Of a stretch of 64,000 nt of DNA, positions 45,308 through 54,239 are shown piece after piece. The notes under the pieces were generated by a model. It was not told where the DNA came from. It made no database searches and saw only the letters and a list, made by a program, of their open reading frames with translations. Made by a program: the position numbers and the translations under genes. Positions within the stretch are counted from its first letter, which is position 1, and each line of letters begins with the position of its first letter. The DNA comes from Betaproteobacteria bacterium (GTDB lineage: Bacteria > Pseudomonadota > Gammaproteobacteria > Burkholderiales > SG8-39). The stretch covers positions 1-64,000 of the forward strand of contig CANJRC010000004.1 of assembly GCA_947476535.1 (NCBI GenBank), given 5' to 3'.

Positions 45308-46510
45308 ATGCAATTCATAGATGCGACCGTACGCGCCGCCTTGATTGGTTTGGCTACAGCCATCACGCTGTCCTTTGGCACAGGCACTACACTCGCCCAA
45401 CAAAGTCCGGGCGTCACCGACAAGGAAGTCAAGTTTGGCGCCTGGATTCCGTTGACCGGCGCCATTGCGGTTAACGGAGTTCCGCAACGTGCGGGTACCG
45501 AGGCGTATCTGAACATGATCAACGATCGCGGAGGCATCAAGGGCCGGAGGCTAAGCGTTGTGATTGATGACAATGCCTACAATCCGCAACGCACGGTCGC
45601 CGCCGCGCGAAAGCTCATCACACGCGACGAGGTGTTTGCGATCCTGGTACCCAACGGAACGGCTCAGTCGGCCGCTGCATTCGACTATGTTTTGGGGGAA
45701 GCGAGAGTTCCCTTGCTGAATATTTATGGAGGGGCCGCCGAATGGTATTCGCCACCACGCGCAAACCTATACGGGACCCTCGCTCCGCTGGAGCATCAGG
45801 CGCGCACGCTAGGACGCTGGGCAGGTAAGGACGGTCACAAGAAGGTCATCGTGGTTCATTCGGCTATTTCCATCTATGAAGGCGTTGCGAAAATGATTGC
45901 GCCGGCAATGAAGGCGGTGCGGCCCGATGCAGATGTCGAGCTCTACCCCACCAAATTCGATACTGCGGACTACGCCCCCATTGCGCTCGACATCGCCCGC
46001 AAGAAACCCGACGCGCTGGTATTTATCCTGGCGCAAGGAGAGATCATTCGCATCTCGAAGGAGCTGGCCTCTCAGGGATTCAAGTCCGAGAATTACACTT
46101 GGGCTCCATCGGTAGCTAACGGATTGCTGGAACTTGGCGGGCCGGTTGTCAACGGACTTAAATCAGTGTCTTGGACGCTGCCACTTACCCCAGATACGCC
46201 CGCGATTAAGGAATATCGAGATGCGCTGGCCAAGTATTTCCCGAGCGAGAAACCAGACTATATTTCGTTTACTAGTTTTGGACTGACGAAAATTGTTGTT
46301 GAAGCGCTCCGTCGCATCGATGGACCTATAACTCGAGAGGCGCTTACGCGTTCAATGGAAAGCCTCAAGAACTACGAGACAGGTATCGTCCCGGCGGTTA
46401 CTTTCGGGGCAGACCGCCACTTGGGTGGTACAAGTCTGCAGCGAGTCGTGGTTCAGTCTGGAAATTGGGTCGGCGTCGGTGCGCCTGTCGACAGTGAAAA
46501 GGATTGGTAG
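45308..46510 (+). CDS. ABC transporter periplasmic substrate-binding protein (LivJ type)
   Basis: The product has 400 residues from the ATG at 45308, with GGAGGG upstream. A signal peptide ends TTLAQQSPG. VKFGAWIPLTGAIAVNG begins the type I periplasmic fold, followed by AYLNMINDRGGIKG, the standard branched-chain amino-acid receptor block. It belongs to the same AT-richer cassette as the amidohydrolase and ends at a strong terminator. No permease or ATPase gene is adjacent. Related orphan receptors bind aromatic or short-chain acids as well as amino acids. Confidence 0.9.
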   Translation: MQFIDATVRAALIGLATAITLSFGTGTTLAQQSPGVTDKEVKFGAWIPLTGAIAVNGVPQRAGTEAYLNMINDRGGIKGRRLSVVIDDNAYNPQRTVAAARKLITRDEVFAILVPNGTAQSAAAFDYVLGEARVPLLNIYGGAAEWYSPPRANLYGTLAPLEHQARTLGRWAGKDGHKKVIVVHSAISIYEGVAKMIAPAMKAVRPDADVELYPTKFDTADYAPIALDIARKKPDALVFILAQGEIIRISKELASQGFKSENYTWAPSVANGLLELGGPVVNGLKSVSWTLPLTPDTPAIKEYRDALAKYFPSEKPDYISFTSFGLTKIVVEALRRIDGPITREALTRSMESLKNYETGIVPAVTFGADRHLGGTSLQRVVVQSGNWVGVGAPVDSEKDW

Positions 46511-46534
46511 TTTTATACGTCAAGTCACCCGTTG

Positions 46535-46568
46535 AAAACGAAGGCCGCGCTAAGCGGCCTTCGTTTTT
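46535..46568 (+). terminator. Strong intrinsic terminator
   Basis: A perfect 14-bp stem (46535-46548 with 46554-46567), a 5-base loop GCTAA and a run of T on the right arm lie 25 bases after the LivJ-type receptor stop. The A-rich left arm makes it potentially active on both strands. Confidence 0.9.
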
Positions 46569-46576
46569 GTAGTGAG

Positions 46577-46752
46577 CATTCAGTGCAGCAAGGATAAGTG
46601 GGATTCTGTGGAGGTGCAGGAAGATCAGGGTGAATGGCGGCAGCTTCTTCAGGGTCACTTTGTTCAGCACGCATGACGTGCCCCACAAGTCCCCAGCCTG
46701 AACAGCAGAGTCCATTCATGAAGCGCCAAATCAAGTCGGGGGCAGGCAGGTG
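46577..46752 (-). pseudogene. Decayed 5' fragment of an EamA gene
   Basis: This stretch aligns base by base with 43396-43572 inside EamA array member 1. In the 60 bases from 46621 against 43441, 51 are identical by my count. A one-base deletion near 46690 then breaks the frame, while matching continues as HEWTLLF against LEWTLLF. Only the first helix and the following turn (LPPFTLIFL) remain. Both copies have the same orientation, so they form direct repeats around the amidohydrolase/LivJ cassette. The remaining part of the 318-base gap 46511-46828 holds the terminator and nothing else I can support. Confidence 0.75.
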
Positions 46753-46828
46753 TCTGCTGTGGCCACTAGGCGTTCTGTTACTGTTTGCGTTACGGAAGAT
46801 TCCTCCAATCAATTGTGAAACTCGATAG

Positions 46829-47998
46829 GTGAAGGTCATACTCGTGGTTGCGCTGGCGGCGCTTTGCTCCACCAGCGTGTTCGGCAGCCGTGTGGTCGTG
46901 TCTATTTCCGCCATTCATCTCGGCGCCTCACCCGCGGTCGTTGGCAGCATCATGTCGCTTTACTTCCTGCCGCCGGTGGTGCTCAGCATGTTCCTTGGGC
47001 GACTGGTTGATCGCTCGGGACTTGCCGTGCCGATGGCATTGGTCGCCGTCCTGCTTGCCGTGGGTCATGTGTTGCCCGCTGCTTACCCATCTTTGTGGGC
47101 GCTGGCCATTTCGGCGGGTTGTACCGGGACAGCCTTTGTCGGGGCAGTGATTGCACTAAGCAGCGGAGCGGCATTCTCGGGTCGCCCGGAAGACCGGGCG
47201 GCGAATTTCAGCTGGTTTACGCTTGGAACGGGAGCCGGTGTTGGCACGGGGTCCTTCTTGTCGGGGTTTGCACTGGAAAAGCTGGGCGACGCCGGTGCGT
47301 CGCTATCGCTTGGCGTTTGGCCCTTGGCCATGCTCTTGTTGATCGCGCTAGGCGGTCGGCTCCTGCCCGTGGTGACGGCCGCATCGTCGCAGGTTGCGTC
47401 AATGAGAGTGTCTGTTCCTGGAAGGCTCCCGTGGCTTGGACTGCTTCGCGACGCACGCCTTCGCGCAGCGCTACTCGCCAGTGTGATGGGGCCGACCGGC
47501 TACGAGGTTTATCTGTTCGTGATGCCGGTGCATGGCACGCGCATCGGCCTTTCCCCATCCACCATCGGGAGCATGCTCGGGGCCAGCGCCGTGGCGATTG
47601 TCATCGTTCGAATTGCGCTGCCGTTCCTGGTGCGCCGGATGCGTGAGTGGACCCTGATGATGCTGTTATTCTTGGCGTTGAGTGTGTCCTATCTGTTGTT
47701 TTCTGTGGTCACGCAACCATGGATCTTCTTCGCGATCAGCATCGTGATGGGCGTTGCCCAGGGGCTTGGCCAGCCGGTCATGATGTCGATGTACTTTGCA
47801 GCATCGCCGGAAGGGCGCAAAGGCGAGGCGGCTGGCGTGCGTGGCATCGTGCAGAACAGCTTCAGCGCGTCCTCGCCACTGTTGATTGGGGGCCTGGGCG
47901 CCATATTGGGCCTTGGCGCAGTGCTGGTGGCAGCATCTGCAGTCTACGCGTGGGGCGGCTGGTACGCGCTACAGAAACGCAGGACTTGGGACCTCTGA
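46829..47998 (+). CDS. MFS transporter
   Basis: The product has 389 residues and about twelve hydrophobic segments. GTG at 46829 follows a TAG directly, so it is the earliest possible start. The loop between helices 2 and 3, FLGRLVDRSGLAVPM, is the major-facilitator signature, and the two halves each hold six segments with VRRMREWTLMM after helix 7. No substrate can be assigned; sugar or drug efflux is the common role of proteins of this size. It marks the right limit of the accessory region. Confidence 0.85.
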   Translation: MKVILVVALAALCSTSVFGSRVVVSISAIHLGASPAVVGSIMSLYFLPPVVLSMFLGRLVDRSGLAVPMALVAVLLAVGHVLPAAYPSLWALAISAGCTGTAFVGAVIALSSGAAFSGRPEDRAANFSWFTLGTGAGVGTGSFLSGFALEKLGDAGASLSLGVWPLAMLLLIALGGRLLPVVTAASSQVASMRVSVPGRLPWLGLLRDARLRAALLASVMGPTGYEVYLFVMPVHGTRIGLSPSTIGSMLGASAVAIVIVRIALPFLVRRMREWTLMMLLFLALSVSYLLFSVVTQPWIFFAISIVMGVAQGLGQPVMMSMYFAASPEGRKGEAAGVRGIVQNSFSASSPLLIGGLGAILGLGAVLVAASAVYAWGGWYALQKRRTWDL

Positions 47999-48016
47999 TC
48001 CAGGATTACTGATGTT

Positions 48017-48781
48017 TCATTGGCGCTGCTGGCCGCGGTCTGCGCAGGCAGTGCAGACCGAATCGCGTGCCAGGCGCACGCTGCGCCAGCTGGCATCGAG
48101 CGCATCAAACATCACCAATCGCCCCGACAGCGTTTCACCGATGCCGATGAGCAACTTGAGCGCTTCGGCGGCTTGCACGGTGCCTACCATGCCCGTGAGC
48201 GGCGCGAACACGCCCATGACGGCGCAGCGGGTCTCCTCCAGCGTGGCATTCTCCGGGAACAGGCAGGCATAACAGGGGCTGTCGTCGCGACGTAGGTCGA
48301 AGACGGTGATCTGCGCATCGAATCGGATCGCCGCGCCGGACACCAATGCTTTGCGATGCCGGACACAGGCTCGGTTCACGGCGTGCCGCGTGGCGAAATT
48401 GTCGGAGCAGTCGAGGACCACGTCGGCTGTCGCGACTTCGCGCTCGAGGGCTTCACCTTCGAGGCGCATGTGCAGCGGGACGATGCGTGTTTCCGGGTTC
48501 AGCCGCGTCAAGGTGTCGCGACCGGACTCAACCTTGGGGCGGCCCACGGCATCGGTGCCGTGCATCACCTGGCGTTGCAGGTTGGTGAGGTCGACCGCAT
48601 CGCCATCGGCCAGCGCAATCGTGCCTACGCCGGCTGCAGCAAGATACATTGCCGCCGGTGAGCCCAGCCCACCGGCGCCTATGATCAGCGCGCGCGAATC
48701 AAGCAGCTTTTGCTGCCCCTCGACGCCGATCTCGGTGAGCAGGATGTGGCGCGAGTAGCGCAGCAATTGCCCGTCGTTCAT
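48017..48781 (-). CDS. moeB: MoeB/ThiF family adenylyltransferase
   Basis: The product has 254 residues, the normal MoeB size. RYSRHILLTEIGVEGQQKL is the family start. GAGGLGSP near residue 35 binds ATP, and CSDNFATRHAVN near residue 131 is the adenylation signature. Two CxxC pairs (CYAC near 175, CTAC near the end) form the zinc site. MoeB adenylates the C-terminal Gly of MoaD for sulfur transfer in molybdopterin synthesis; ThiF does the same for ThiS. The sequence cannot separate the two roles. It follows ctpA on the minus strand with 164 bases between. Confidence 0.9.
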   Translation of the reverse strand: MNDGQLLRYSRHILLTEIGVEGQQKLLDSRALIIGAGGLGSPAAMYLAAAGVGTIALADGDAVDLTNLQRQVMHGTDAVGRPKVESGRDTLTRLNPETRIVPLHMRLEGEALEREVATADVVLDCSDNFATRHAVNRACVRHRKALVSGAAIRFDAQITVFDLRRDDSPCYACLFPENATLEETRCAVMGVFAPLTGMVGTVQAAEALKLLIGIGETLSGRLVMFDALDASWRSVRLARDSVCTACADRGQQRQ

Positions 48782-48945
48782 CGAATCGGTTCAGCAGTTC
48801 TTGAAATTGCGTGAAGGGCGGGCATTGCTGGTGACTCTCTACGCGAACTGCAACTTTACACACCCCGCCGATTGAGCCGCACGAAAGCGCCGGCTCCCAT
48901 CGGCGGACATCAAGCGGCGTGCCTCAGACAGCGCGTCCGCGTTGA

Positions 48946-50388
48946 TCAGTTCTTGGTTGGCGTTTCGACCGGTGCCTGCGCGCTCTGCTGTTGCGGTGTC
49001 AGCTTCACCGGCAGGCCCTTGAGGCGATTGATCGCCTGCTGGAAAACGAAGTCCTTCTCCGATGCAAACTCCATCGGCGTGAACGGTTTCGCGTCTTCGT
49101 CTGCAGGCTTGGCAGCCGGTTTGGCGGGCGCAGGGGTGGCCTTGGTGGCGACTTCACCCGCCTTGCCTTCCGGATTGGCCAGATGCTTGTCTAGGTCCGC
49201 TTCGCGCAATCCGATGGTCGGGCTAGCCGGGTCCTCGATGATGAGATCCGGCACGATGCCCTTGGCCTGAATCGAGCGACCGCTGGGCGTGTAGTAGCGC
49301 GCGGTCGTGAGCTTGATCGCGGTGTTGTTTCCCAGCGGCATGATGGTCTGCACCGAGCCCTTGCCGAAGGTTTGTGTGCCGATCACCGTGGCGCGTTTGT
49401 GGTCCTGCAGGGCGCCGGCGACGATTTCCGATGCGGAGGCCGAGCCGCCATTGACCAGCACGACCATCGGCACGCTCTTTACGGCCGCCGGCAGGCTTTT
49501 CAGGTAGTCCTCGCCGCGGCCGCGCAGGTAATCTTCGGGCGTGGCGAGGAACTTGCGCCGTGCGTCATCGGTGCGTCCGTCTGTCGATACCACGAGCGTC
49601 TTGGCGGGGAGGAACGCAGCAGAGATGCCAACAGCCCCGTTGAGTAGCCCACCCGGGTCATTGCGCAGGTCCAGCACTAGGCCCTTGAGTGGGCCTTGTT
49701 TGTAGAGGTTGTTGATGTGTCGCACCATCGTCTCGCCGGTGTGTTCCTGGAACTGCGACACGCGCACCCAACCGTAGCCCGGCTCGACCAGTTTCGACTT
49801 CACGCTTTGCACCTGGATAATCTCGCGTACCAGGGTGATTTCCAATGGCTTGGGTTCGCCCTTCCTCACGATGGTGAGCTTGATCGAGGTCTTGGGCTTG
49901 CCGCGCATGCGCTTGACCGCGTCGTTGAGCGTCATGCCCTTGACCGGCGTCTCGTCGAGTTTGACGATCAGGTCGTTGGGCTTCAGGCCGGCGCGAAACG
50001 CGGGCGAGTCCTCGATCGGCGAGACCACCTTGACGAAGCCGTCCTCCATGCTGACTTCGATGCCCAGGCCGCCGAACTCGCCCTGCGTTCCGACCTGAAG
50101 TTCCTTGAACGCTTCCTGGTCGAGATAGGCCGAATGCGGATCGAGGTCAGTCAGCATGCCGTTGATGGCGCCGGTGATGAGCTTCTTGTCCTCGACGGGC
50201 TCGACGTAGCCGGACTTGATGGCGCCAAACACTTCGGCGAACGAACGCAAGTCTTCTATCGGCAGCGGGAGGCGCGATACGTCTCGCTGCGCGACCGCCG
50301 AGAAATTCAGCGACAGCGCCACACCGGCGACGACGCCGATGAGGACGAGCACGATCTGTTTCACTTTGGTACCCATGGTGGTACGCAT
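48946..50388 (-). CDS. ctpA: S41 family carboxyl-terminal processing peptidase
   Basis: The product has 480 residues from the ATG at 50388 (MRTTMGTKVKQIVL). One membrane anchor or signal helix lies at about residues 9-32. A PDZ domain follows (FGGLGIEVSMEDG, then IEDSPAFRAGLKPND), and the Ser-Lys pair is seen in NGGSASASE and TFGKGSVQ. The C-terminal tail is Ala/Pro/Lys-rich and probably disordered. Periplasmic Ctp proteases cut C-terminal tails and regulate murein hydrolases. This fits the next gene upstream, envC, whose stop lies 110 bases before this start, both on the minus strand. Confidence 0.92.
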   Translation of the reverse strand: MRTTMGTKVKQIVLVLIGVVAGVALSLNFSAVAQRDVSRLPLPIEDLRSFAEVFGAIKSGYVEPVEDKKLITGAINGMLTDLDPHSAYLDQEAFKELQVGTQGEFGGLGIEVSMEDGFVKVVSPIEDSPAFRAGLKPNDLIVKLDETPVKGMTLNDAVKRMRGKPKTSIKLTIVRKGEPKPLEITLVREIIQVQSVKSKLVEPGYGWVRVSQFQEHTGETMVRHINNLYKQGPLKGLVLDLRNDPGGLLNGAVGISAAFLPAKTLVVSTDGRTDDARRKFLATPEDYLRGRGEDYLKSLPAAVKSVPMVVLVNGGSASASEIVAGALQDHKRATVIGTQTFGKGSVQTIMPLGNNTAIKLTTARYYTPSGRSIQAKGIVPDLIIEDPASPTIGLREADLDKHLANPEGKAGEVATKATPAPAKPAAKPADEDAKPFTPMEFASEKDFVFQQAINRLKGLPVKLTPQQQSAQAPVETPTKN

Positions 50389-50498
50389 TGCCTCATCTCC
50401 AGTGCCGGTCGCCCAGCGTGTTTGTGCAGCAAATACACGGCTAATATTTTGCCGCGGTGTTTCCCTGCAGTCTCGTCGGATCTTCAGACGATGCAGAA

Positions 50499-51818
50499 CT
50501 ATTTCAAAGCTACCCATTTCAGGGGATCGAATGGCCGTCCTTCGTGGCGGGCTTCAAAGTATAAACCTGATTCTGTGCTCCCACCGCTGGCGCCAGTCGT
50601 GGCGACCGCATCGCCGGAGCGCACCTGGTCGCCTACCTGCTTCAGCACCGCTTCATTGTTCCCGTAAATGGTCAGATAACCTTCCCCATGGTCGAGGATC
50701 AGGAGGTTGCCGAAGCCGCGCATCCACTCCGCGAAGACCACCCGTCCGGAGGCGACGGCCCGGACTTCCTGTCCAGATGCCGCGCGTATGAACAGGCCTT
50801 TCCAGGACGGCCCGCCATCGGGCCGAGCGCGGCCGAAGCGGCCTGTCAGTTCCCCGCGGACCGGCAGGCGCAGGCTGCCCTTGAGGGCGGCGAAAGACCG
50901 CGTTATGCCCTGCTCGGGTCCTTGGGGAGGCGGTAAGGCGTCGTTACGCGGTTTGCGCGGGATGCCCCTGGGGCTGGTACGGGATTTCTGAGCCTCCTCG
51001 GCAATGACCTTGCCGATCTCCTCGATGAGTCGGGTCAGACGGGATTCGTCGCGTTCCAGGCCGCGCACCTGGCGGCGTTGCTCCCGAAGGCGCGCAGACA
51101 CCTTGTCGAGCACGCCGCGGCGCGCAGTGTGTTCTCGGGCCAGGCGATTGCGCTCCGTTTTCTGGCTTGCCTCGATGCGCCTCAGATCGGCGTTCTTTCC
51201 CCGGGTCTCTTCCTGCAGTTCCTTGATTCGGTCAAGGGCGGTGCGAAGTGTCTGAACGAGTTCTGCCTGCGCCTTCGTAATGAAGCCGTAGTAATACAGT
51301 TCGCGCGAGGTCTGGTTCGGGTCTGTGCCAGACAGCAGCAGTTTCAGATAGTCGGCCTCCCCGTTCAGGTACCGGACCGACAGCAACCGACCGATCGTTT
51401 CCTGTCGGCGGGCCAATTCTGTATCGATGCGACGCGTTTCGCCGTTCAATTGCGCGAGTTCCGCCTGGGCCGCTTGTCGTTCCAGCGCGAGGTTGTGCAA
51501 CTGGCGATTGGCTTCCGAGATGGCTTGTTCGGACTCGCGCAGCGCGTCGCGCGCTTCGGTGCGGGTTTCTTCGTTTCCCGCGATCGCTGTCCTGAGGCGC
51601 TCAATGCGGCTGCGTAACTGACGCAGGTCTCCTGGGTCAGTGGGGGGTGTCGGCTGGGCGGCGCGGCCTGATGCCGGGAAGGCAAGGAAGACTGCTGCAG
51701 CAAGGCAGGCCAACATTGCTCGCGCGAAGTAAAACCTCGGCACAGGACTCGCGCAGGTGAGCCAGCCGCGAGAATGCTGCCTCGCTGTCGCGACGGAGTC
51801 ACCGTCGCGAGGCATCAT
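50499..51818 (-). CDS. envC: Murein hydrolase activator EnvC (LytM-fold, coiled coil)
   Basis: The product has up to 439 residues. The annotated ATG overlaps the gpmA stop (TGATG); the signal peptide MLACLAAAVFLAF would start at 51716, so that is an alternative start. A long coiled coil runs over about residues 60-270. The C-terminal LytM domain has KGLFIRAASGQEVRAVASG and LDHGEGYLTIYGNN. The catalytic positions are replaced (K-G-L-F for H-x-x-x-D, YFEARHEG for HxH), as in EnvC, which activates the amidases AmiA and AmiB at the division septum rather than cutting peptidoglycan itself. Confidence 0.9.
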   Translation of the reverse strand: MMPRDGDSVATARQHSRGWLTCASPVPRFYFARAMLACLAAAVFLAFPASGRAAQPTPPTDPGDLRQLRSRIERLRTAIAGNEETRTEARDALRESEQAISEANRQLHNLALERQAAQAELAQLNGETRRIDTELARRQETIGRLLSVRYLNGEADYLKLLLSGTDPNQTSRELYYYGFITKAQAELVQTLRTALDRIKELQEETRGKNADLRRIEASQKTERNRLAREHTARRGVLDKVSARLREQRRQVRGLERDESRLTRLIEEIGKVIAEEAQKSRTSPRGIPRKPRNDALPPPQGPEQGITRSFAALKGSLRLPVRGELTGRFGRARPDGGPSWKGLFIRAASGQEVRAVASGRVVFAEWMRGFGNLLILDHGEGYLTIYGNNEAVLKQVGDQVRSGDAVATTGASGGSTESGLYFEARHEGRPFDPLKWVALK

Positions 51819-52564
51819 CAGCGGGCCTTCCCCTGGTTGGCCACCGCAGCGGCGGCGGCGGCGGCGGCGGCGGCGTCGCCCAGATAGTAGTTGCGGATGG
51901 GCCGCAGGCTTGCGTCCAATTCATAGACCAGCGGGATGCCGGTGGGAATGTTGAGCCCTACGATCTCCTGGTCGCTGATATTGTCCAGGTACTTGACCAG
52001 CGCCCGCAGTGAATTGCCGTGGGCGGCTACGATGACGCGTTTGCCCTCGCGCACCGTAGGGGCAATCACATTACTCCAGTACGGCACGAAACGCGCCACG
52101 GTGTCCTTGAGGCACTCCGTGAGTGGCAATTCCCCTGCCGCCAGCAGGTTATAGCGCGGATCGCTTCCCGAATGGCGTGGGTCGTCCCGCGTGAGTGGCG
52201 GCGGCGGAGTGTCATAGCTGCGGCGCCAGGCGAGCACTTGGTCATCGCCGAATTTAGCCGCCGTTTCAGCCTTGTTGAGTCCCTGCAGCGCTCCGTAATG
52301 GCGTTCGTTCAGCCGCCAGGAATGTTGGATGGGGATCCACATGCGATCCATTTCTTCCAGCGTAAGCCAGAGGGTCTTGATGGCGCGCTTGAGCACCGAG
52401 GTATAGGCGAGGTCGAAATCGAAGCCCTCTGCCTTGAGCAGGCGTCCCGCCTGGCGTGCCTCATCGCGCCCCTGGTCGGTGAGATCGACGTCGGTCCATC
52501 CGGTGAAGCGGTTTTCCTTGTTCCACACGGATTCGCCGTGTCGCAACAGCACGATGCGGTGCAT
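51818..52564 (-). CDS. gpmA: 2,3-bisphosphoglycerate-dependent phosphoglycerate mutase
   Basis: The product has 248 residues. [10 protein letters not shown] near residue 7 holds the phospho-acceptor His, [10 protein letters not shown] near residue 88 and [11 protein letters not shown] near residue 183 complete the active site. It interconverts 3- and 2-phosphoglycerate in glycolysis and gluconeogenesis. The C-terminus carries ten consecutive alanines, eight coded by GCC, which is an unusual tail for this enzyme and could vary by slippage. Its stop overlaps the start of envC, and its start faces the ArsR regulator with 92 bases between. Confidence 0.95.
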   Translation of the reverse strand: MHRIVLLRHGESVWNKENRFTGWTDVDLTDQGRDEARQAGRLLKAEGFDFDLAYTSVLKRAIKTLWLTLEEMDRMWIPIQHSWRLNERHYGALQGLNKAETAAKFGDDQVLAWRRSYDTPPPPLTRDDPRHSGSDPRYNLLAAGELPLTECLKDTVARFVPYWSNVIAPTVREGKRVIVAAHGNSLRALVKYLDNISDQEIVGLNIPTGIPLVYELDASLRPIRNYYLGDAAAAAAAAAAVANQGKAR

Positions 52565-52656
52565 GATTTGGGTTTTTTGCGATGCGTTATCAGGGGCCCG
52601 TATAATAGCCGATTAACCCATTGGACCGGACGCGCCGCCGGCGCGGATACCTTCTC

Positions 52657-52992
52657 GTGAACACCGCATCGCAAGACATATTTTCCCTGATAGGCCGGTC
52701 TGGGCAGATCGAGCTCGCGGCACACGCCATGAAGGCGATTGCGCATCCGCTGCGCCTGAAGATTCTCTGCGTGCTGGGCGAGCAGGAAGTCAATGTGCAG
52801 GACATTGTCGATGCGGTGGGGACATCGCAAAGCAACATTTCGCAGCATCTCGCGATCCTGCGCGACAAGGAAATCGTCAATTGGCGTAAGGACGGAAACC
52901 GGGTGTTCTACAAGGTGGCTGACGGGCGCACCTTGACCCTGATCGGCATGATGCGCGAAGTATTTTGCGGCGAAGAGTCAGACCGGGCCTGA
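52657..52992 (+). CDS. ArsR-family repressor with two cysteines, persulfide-sensor spacing
   Basis: The product has 111 residues from GTG at 52657; a TTG at 52621 is possible. The winged helix-turn-helix is seen as AHPLRLKIL, then TSQSNISQHLAILRDKEIV. Cysteines lie at 38 (LKILC) and 104 (EVFC), 66 residues apart. The two sensing cysteines of SqrR (41 and 107) and BigR (42 and 108) have the same spacing, and those proteins form a tetrasulfide bridge with hydrogen persulfide. The next gene is a rhodanese, a sulfur transferase. A sulfide-responsive repressor is therefore likely but inferred. Confidence 0.85.
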   Translation: MNTASQDIFSLIGRSGQIELAAHAMKAIAHPLRLKILCVLGEQEVNVQDIVDAVGTSQSNISQHLAILRDKEIVNWRKDGNRVFYKVADGRTLTLIGMMREVFCGEESDRA

Positions 52993-53017
52993 ACTGGCGC
53001 GTAACGCGGGAAAACTA

Positions 53018-53434
53018 ATGAATATCTCGAAATTCCTCCTCGACAACATCTACATCGTCGCGGTCGCGGTGATCAGCGGCGGCATGCTGGTGTGGCCAAT
53101 GCTCAAGCGAGGTGCAGGAGGCCCCTCAATCGACACGCTGCAGGCAACCTTGCTCATGAACCAGCAGAATGCCACGGTGATCGATGTGCGCGAACAGACT
53201 GAATTCGAAGCGGGCCACATTCTCAATTCACGCAATATTCCGCTTTCCCAGGTTGAGGCCCGAGCGGGCGAAGTGAAAAAGAACAAGAACCTTCCTGTCA
53301 TCGTCTACTGCGCGAGCGGCGTTAAATCAGCAGCGGCCGTGGCGGCCTTGAAGAAAAGCGGCTACGAGCAAGTGTTCAACCTTGCCGGAGGCATCGCCGC
53401 GTGGCGTCAGGCAGGACTGCCGACGGAAAAGTGA
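53018..53434 (+). CDS. Membrane-anchored rhodanese-like protein
   Basis: The product has 138 residues. One membrane helix lies at about residues 10-30 (IYIVAVAVISGGMLVW), after which the rhodanese domain runs to the end. The active-site loop is CASGVKS with Cys near residue 96, and NLAGGIAAW closes the domain. It transfers sulfane sulfur or senses persulfide. It lies 25 bases after the ArsR regulator and 2 bases before grxC, so all three are probably co-transcribed. Confidence 0.92.
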   Translation: MNISKFLLDNIYIVAVAVISGGMLVWPMLKRGAGGPSIDTLQATLLMNQQNATVIDVREQTEFEAGHILNSRNIPLSQVEARAGEVKKNKNLPVIVYCASGVKSAAAVAALKKSGYEQVFNLAGGIAAWRQAGLPTEK

Positions 53435-53436
53435 TC

Positions 53437-53697
53437 ATGGCTAAAGTCGTCATGTACTCCACTGCGGTCTGCCCGTACTGTGTGCGGGCGGAGCGGTTGC
53501 TGGCGTCCAAGGGTGTTGCAGAGATCGAGAAGGTGCGCGTCGACCTGGATCCGATCAGGCGCCAGGAGATGATGGACAAGACTGGACGGCGCACGGTGCC
53601 ACAAATCTGGATTGGCGAGACCCACGTCGGCGGCTGCGACGAACTGTATGCCCTTGACAGGAGCGGCAAGCTGGATCCGCTGCTTAATGCCTCTTGA
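53437..53697 (+). CDS. grxC: Glutaredoxin 3
   Basis: The product has 86 residues, the usual size. The redox centre CPYC lies near residue 12, TVPQIWIG provides the cis-Pro near residue 53 and GGCDEL binds glutathione. It reduces protein disulfides using glutathione. The ATG at 53437 begins 2 bases after the rhodanese stop. The order rhodanese-grxC-secB is typical for betaproteobacteria. Confidence 0.95.
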   Translation: MAKVVMYSTAVCPYCVRAERLLASKGVAEIEKVRVDLDPIRRQEMMDKTGRRTVPQIWIGETHVGGCDELYALDRSGKLDPLLNAS

Positions 53698-53757
53698 TCC
53701 GGGTCGGGCGGCCCCCTGCCACGACTGCGCCCGCACAATGAATTTCTGATTGGAGCC

Positions 53758-54228
53758 ATGATGAGCGAAGCGCAACAGCCGGTTTTTAGCATCGAGAAGA
53801 TCTACGTCAAGGACCTTTCCTTGGAGGTGCCCAATGCGCCGCAGGTGTTCCTGCAGGCTGAGGCTCCACAGCTTGAAGTGCAGCTGTCCAATGCATCGCA
53901 GAGCATTGACGGCGTGCTGTTCGAGTCCTCGGTTTCGGTCACCGTGACGGCAAAAGTCGGAGACAAGACCTTGTTTCTCGTCGAGGCAGTGCAGGCCGGA
54001 ATTTTCCAGATCCGCGGCATTCCGGAGGGCGAACTGCCGGCGGTGTTGGGCATCGTCTGCCCGAATGTGCTATTCCCATATGCCCGGGAAGCGGTCTCGG
54101 ATATCGTCAATCGCGCCGGGTTCCCGCCGGTGTTGCTCGCGCCGGTGAATTTCGAGGCGATCTACCAGCAGCAGATGGCGGGCGCGGCACAGTCGGATGC
54201 CGGTCCGCGCATCGAGATCGCGCACTGA
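53758..54228 (+). CDS. secB: Protein-export chaperone SecB
   Basis: The product has 156 residues (ATG at 53758 or 53761). FSIEKIYVKDLSLEVPNAP and LLIVxxxQAGIF-like segments (here LFLVEAVQAGIFQI) plus CPNVLFPYAREAVSD and GFPPVLLAPVNF are the standard SecB blocks. It holds preproteins unfolded in the cytosol and hands them to SecA. GGAGCC lies just upstream of the start. Confidence 0.97.
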   Translation: MMSEAQQPVFSIEKIYVKDLSLEVPNAPQVFLQAEAPQLEVQLSNASQSIDGVLFESSVSVTVTAKVGDKTLFLVEAVQAGIFQIRGIPEGELPAVLGIVCPNVLFPYAREAVSDIVNRAGFPPVLLAPVNFEAIYQQQMAGAAQSDAGPRIEIAH

Positions 54229-54239
54229 TCGACGGTCCG

